NCBI GenBank assembly: GCA_944342125.1
Contig: CALVMF010000060.1
Span: forward strand, 1-6,697
Direction of reading: 5' to 3'
DNA length: 6,697 nucleotides
Origin: an uncultured Bacilli bacterium
GTDB taxonomy: Bacteria > Bacillota_I > Bacilli_A > RFN20 > CAG-826
Part shown: positions 5,646 through 6,697 of the stretch, piece after piece
How the letters are laid out: each line of letters starts with the position of its first letter
Position numbering within the stretch: position 1 is the stretch's first letter
The notes under the pieces: generated by a model
The model's database searches: none
What the model was told of the DNA's origin: nothing
What the model saw: the letters and a program-made list of their open reading frames with translations, nothing else
Position numbers and translations under genes: made by a program

Positions 5646-6697
5646 TTATTTAACGCTAAAGTTAGCAGCTGTTAAGGTTGTTGCAACTGGAATGTTACCG
5701 ATTTCCATGTAATAAGTTGCATAGATTGTAACGGTAACTGAATCACAGGTTGATAAATCAATTTCTTGACCGACTTGTCCACCGGTTGTAGATTGATTTA
5801 AAACTTTTGGCAAATATATATCGAAGTTTGTCGTGGTTGTGAAAACACCTGTATTTGCATCAACACCATCTCTTACTTTAAATGCACCACCATAATAAGC
5901 ATTGAATACAGCAGTTTTAGGAGCTGTTTCTCCTTTTGGTTTATATGAAATAGAAACAGTTATGCTTTCATCACTCTTTCTAGCACTTTCAGCAAAGACT
6001 TTGAATGAAAGTCCACTTTCTTGGACATCAGTTGTAAATCTATAAGAAAGTTTCCAAGCTTCATAAGCTACTTCACTTCCAGCATCACTAGGTTTTCCAG
6101 ATGTCGATGTAGTTTCTAATTTAACAGGTTCTTTATTGACGCCACTATCGCTTTCAACGATTGCACCTTTTGTTGCAGCAGTCCATAAACCATCAAAACT
6201 CCATTCTTTTCCATCGTAGATAATCTTATCTTCTTCCATAGAAGAAGTATCTGGACCCCAGTTAAGAGTAAAGCCTGATGTGTTGTCGCTCTTTAAGACT
6301 TCCATAAAGCCTAATGGATCAAGTTGCATACCACTAACAGAACCGAAGGCTAAATCAAATTGTCCTTTTTTCATTCTATCGTAAACATCTTGATAGTTGT
6401 TAGTACCTTTTTCGTTCTTAAAATTAATCCTAAAACCATTTTTGTAAGCTTTAGTTTCCTTAAAAGCATCATCAAAGTACTTAGTTAATTCGTCTCCATA
6501 TTCTTGAGGATCTGTTGGATTCATCCAGTGAATAACGATTTCTTCGCTATCCTTATAGCCATTGTAATGTTTTGCGGCAATTTCAGCGGTAATAGCTCTA
6601 TCAAAAAGTTGAATAGCTAAATCCTTATTGTAGCCATAGGTTTCTGGCGAATATTCAGCAATAGCAGCTTTATGTTGAGCAGTTTTATCATAAGAAT
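5646..6697 (-). CDS. oppA: OppA-type peptide-binding lipoprotein, C-terminal part (5' end outside window)
   Basis: This is the extracellular solute-binding protein expected to deliver peptides to OppBC. The 349 visible residues run from the right edge to TAA at 5648-5646; the signal peptide and first lobe lie outside. An internal ATG at 6524 is not the start, since the frame continues upstream with family-like sequence (KDLAIQLFDRAITAEI, IVIHW). Residues up to about 180 fit the SBP family 5 C-terminal half: YDRMKKGQFDLAFGSVSGMQLDPLG (split: YDRMKKGQFDLAF 105-117, GSVSGMQLDPLG 118-129), GFTLNWG (141-147) and KEWSFDGLW (163-171). The last 160 residues are an extra Ser/Thr-rich beta domain, and I do not see the usual closing helices with a P-I-P-L-like end. 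The gene heads the visible operon and is separated from oppB by a hairpin. Family assignment is good; peptide specificity cannot be told. Confidence 0.85.
   Translation of the reverse strand, partial: SYDKTAQHKAAIAEYSPETYGYNKDLAIQLFDRAITAEIAAKHYNGYKDSEEIVIHWMNPTDPQEYGDELTKYFDDAFKETKAYKNGFRINFKNEKGTNNYQDVYDRMKKGQFDLAFGSVSGMQLDPLGFMEVLKSDNTSGFTLNWGPDTSSMEEDKIIYDGKEWSFDGLWTAATKGAIVESDSGVNKEPVKLETTSTSGKPSDAGSEVAYEAWKLSYRFTTDVQESGLSFKVFAESARKSDESITVSISYKPKGETAPKTAVFNAYYGGAFKVRDGVDANTGVFTTTTNFDIYLPKVLNQSTTGGQVGQEIDLSTCDSVTVTIYATYYMEIGNIPVATTLTAANFSVK
5649..6128 (-). other. Extra C-terminal beta-rich domain of OppA (residues about 190-349 of the visible part)
   Basis: After the SBP-like segment a polar linker (VKLETTSTSGKPSDAGSE) leads into alternating strands such as KLSYRFTTD, GLSFKVFAES, SITVSISYKP and DSVTVTIYATYY, ending at the stop codon. 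The pattern fits a beta-sandwich. Parts resemble the beta-rich section of the OppC ectodomain (see findings). No catalytic or anchoring motif is evident, and there is no LPXTG or membrane helix at the end. Confidence 0.65.

Noticed and set aside
5646..6524. A complete 292-residue protein starting at ATG 6524
   Set aside because: The frame is open to the right edge with binding-protein-like sequence, and there is no ribosome site before 6524. It is the 3' part of oppA, not a separate gene.
1..6697. CRISPR array, tRNA, rRNA or insertion sequence
   Set aside because: I saw no regularly spaced direct repeats, tRNA-like cloverleaf, rRNA segments, transposase motifs or terminal repeats on either strand.

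Overview
The window is one stretch of a single operon on the minus strand. It encodes an oligopeptide/dipeptide-type (Opp/Ami family) ABC importer. Read in the direction of transcription (right to left), it holds the 3' end of oppA (substrate-binding protein, cut by the right edge), a 111-nt gap with two overlapping hairpins, oppB (permease), oppC (permease, overlapping oppB by 8 nt) and oppD (ATPase, starting 2 nt after oppC and still open at the left edge). An oppF partner would be expected beyond position 1. I see no credible gene on the plus strand.

The DNA is strongly AT-rich. The stop codons seen are TAA and tryptophan is read from TGG with no in-frame TGA, so nothing suggests the Mycoplasma code. 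Shine-Dalgarno sites of GGGAG or AGAGG type, the A-B-C-D gene order and an OppD C-terminal region resembling streptococcal AmiE (the usual cysteines replaced by D, S, D and T) point to a low-GC Bacillota lineage, perhaps an uncultured Bacilli or Erysipelotrichia-like gut group. This placement is an inference.

The core machinery looks functional: Walker A, Q-loop, LSGGQ-type signature, Walker B and H-loop in OppD, and EAA coupling loops in both permeases. What is unusual is that three of the four visible components are enlarged. OppD carries a lysine/glutamate-rich, predicted coiled-coil insertion of about 295 residues between the Q-loop and the signature, the place where SMC/Rad50 ATPases carry their coiled coils. 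It also has an acidic C-terminal extension that runs off the window. OppC has an extracellular domain of about 445 residues between its first two membrane helices, interrupted by a Glu/Pro/Thr/Gly-rich linker. OppA ends in an extra beta-rich domain of about 160 residues, parts of which resemble part of the OppC ectodomain. Together they suggest an Opp importer with a docking or surface module outside and a long coiled-coil module inside.

The hairpin after oppA probably ends or attenuates most transcripts, so that the binding protein is made in excess over the membrane complex. A weak extended -10 promoter may add transcription of oppBCD.
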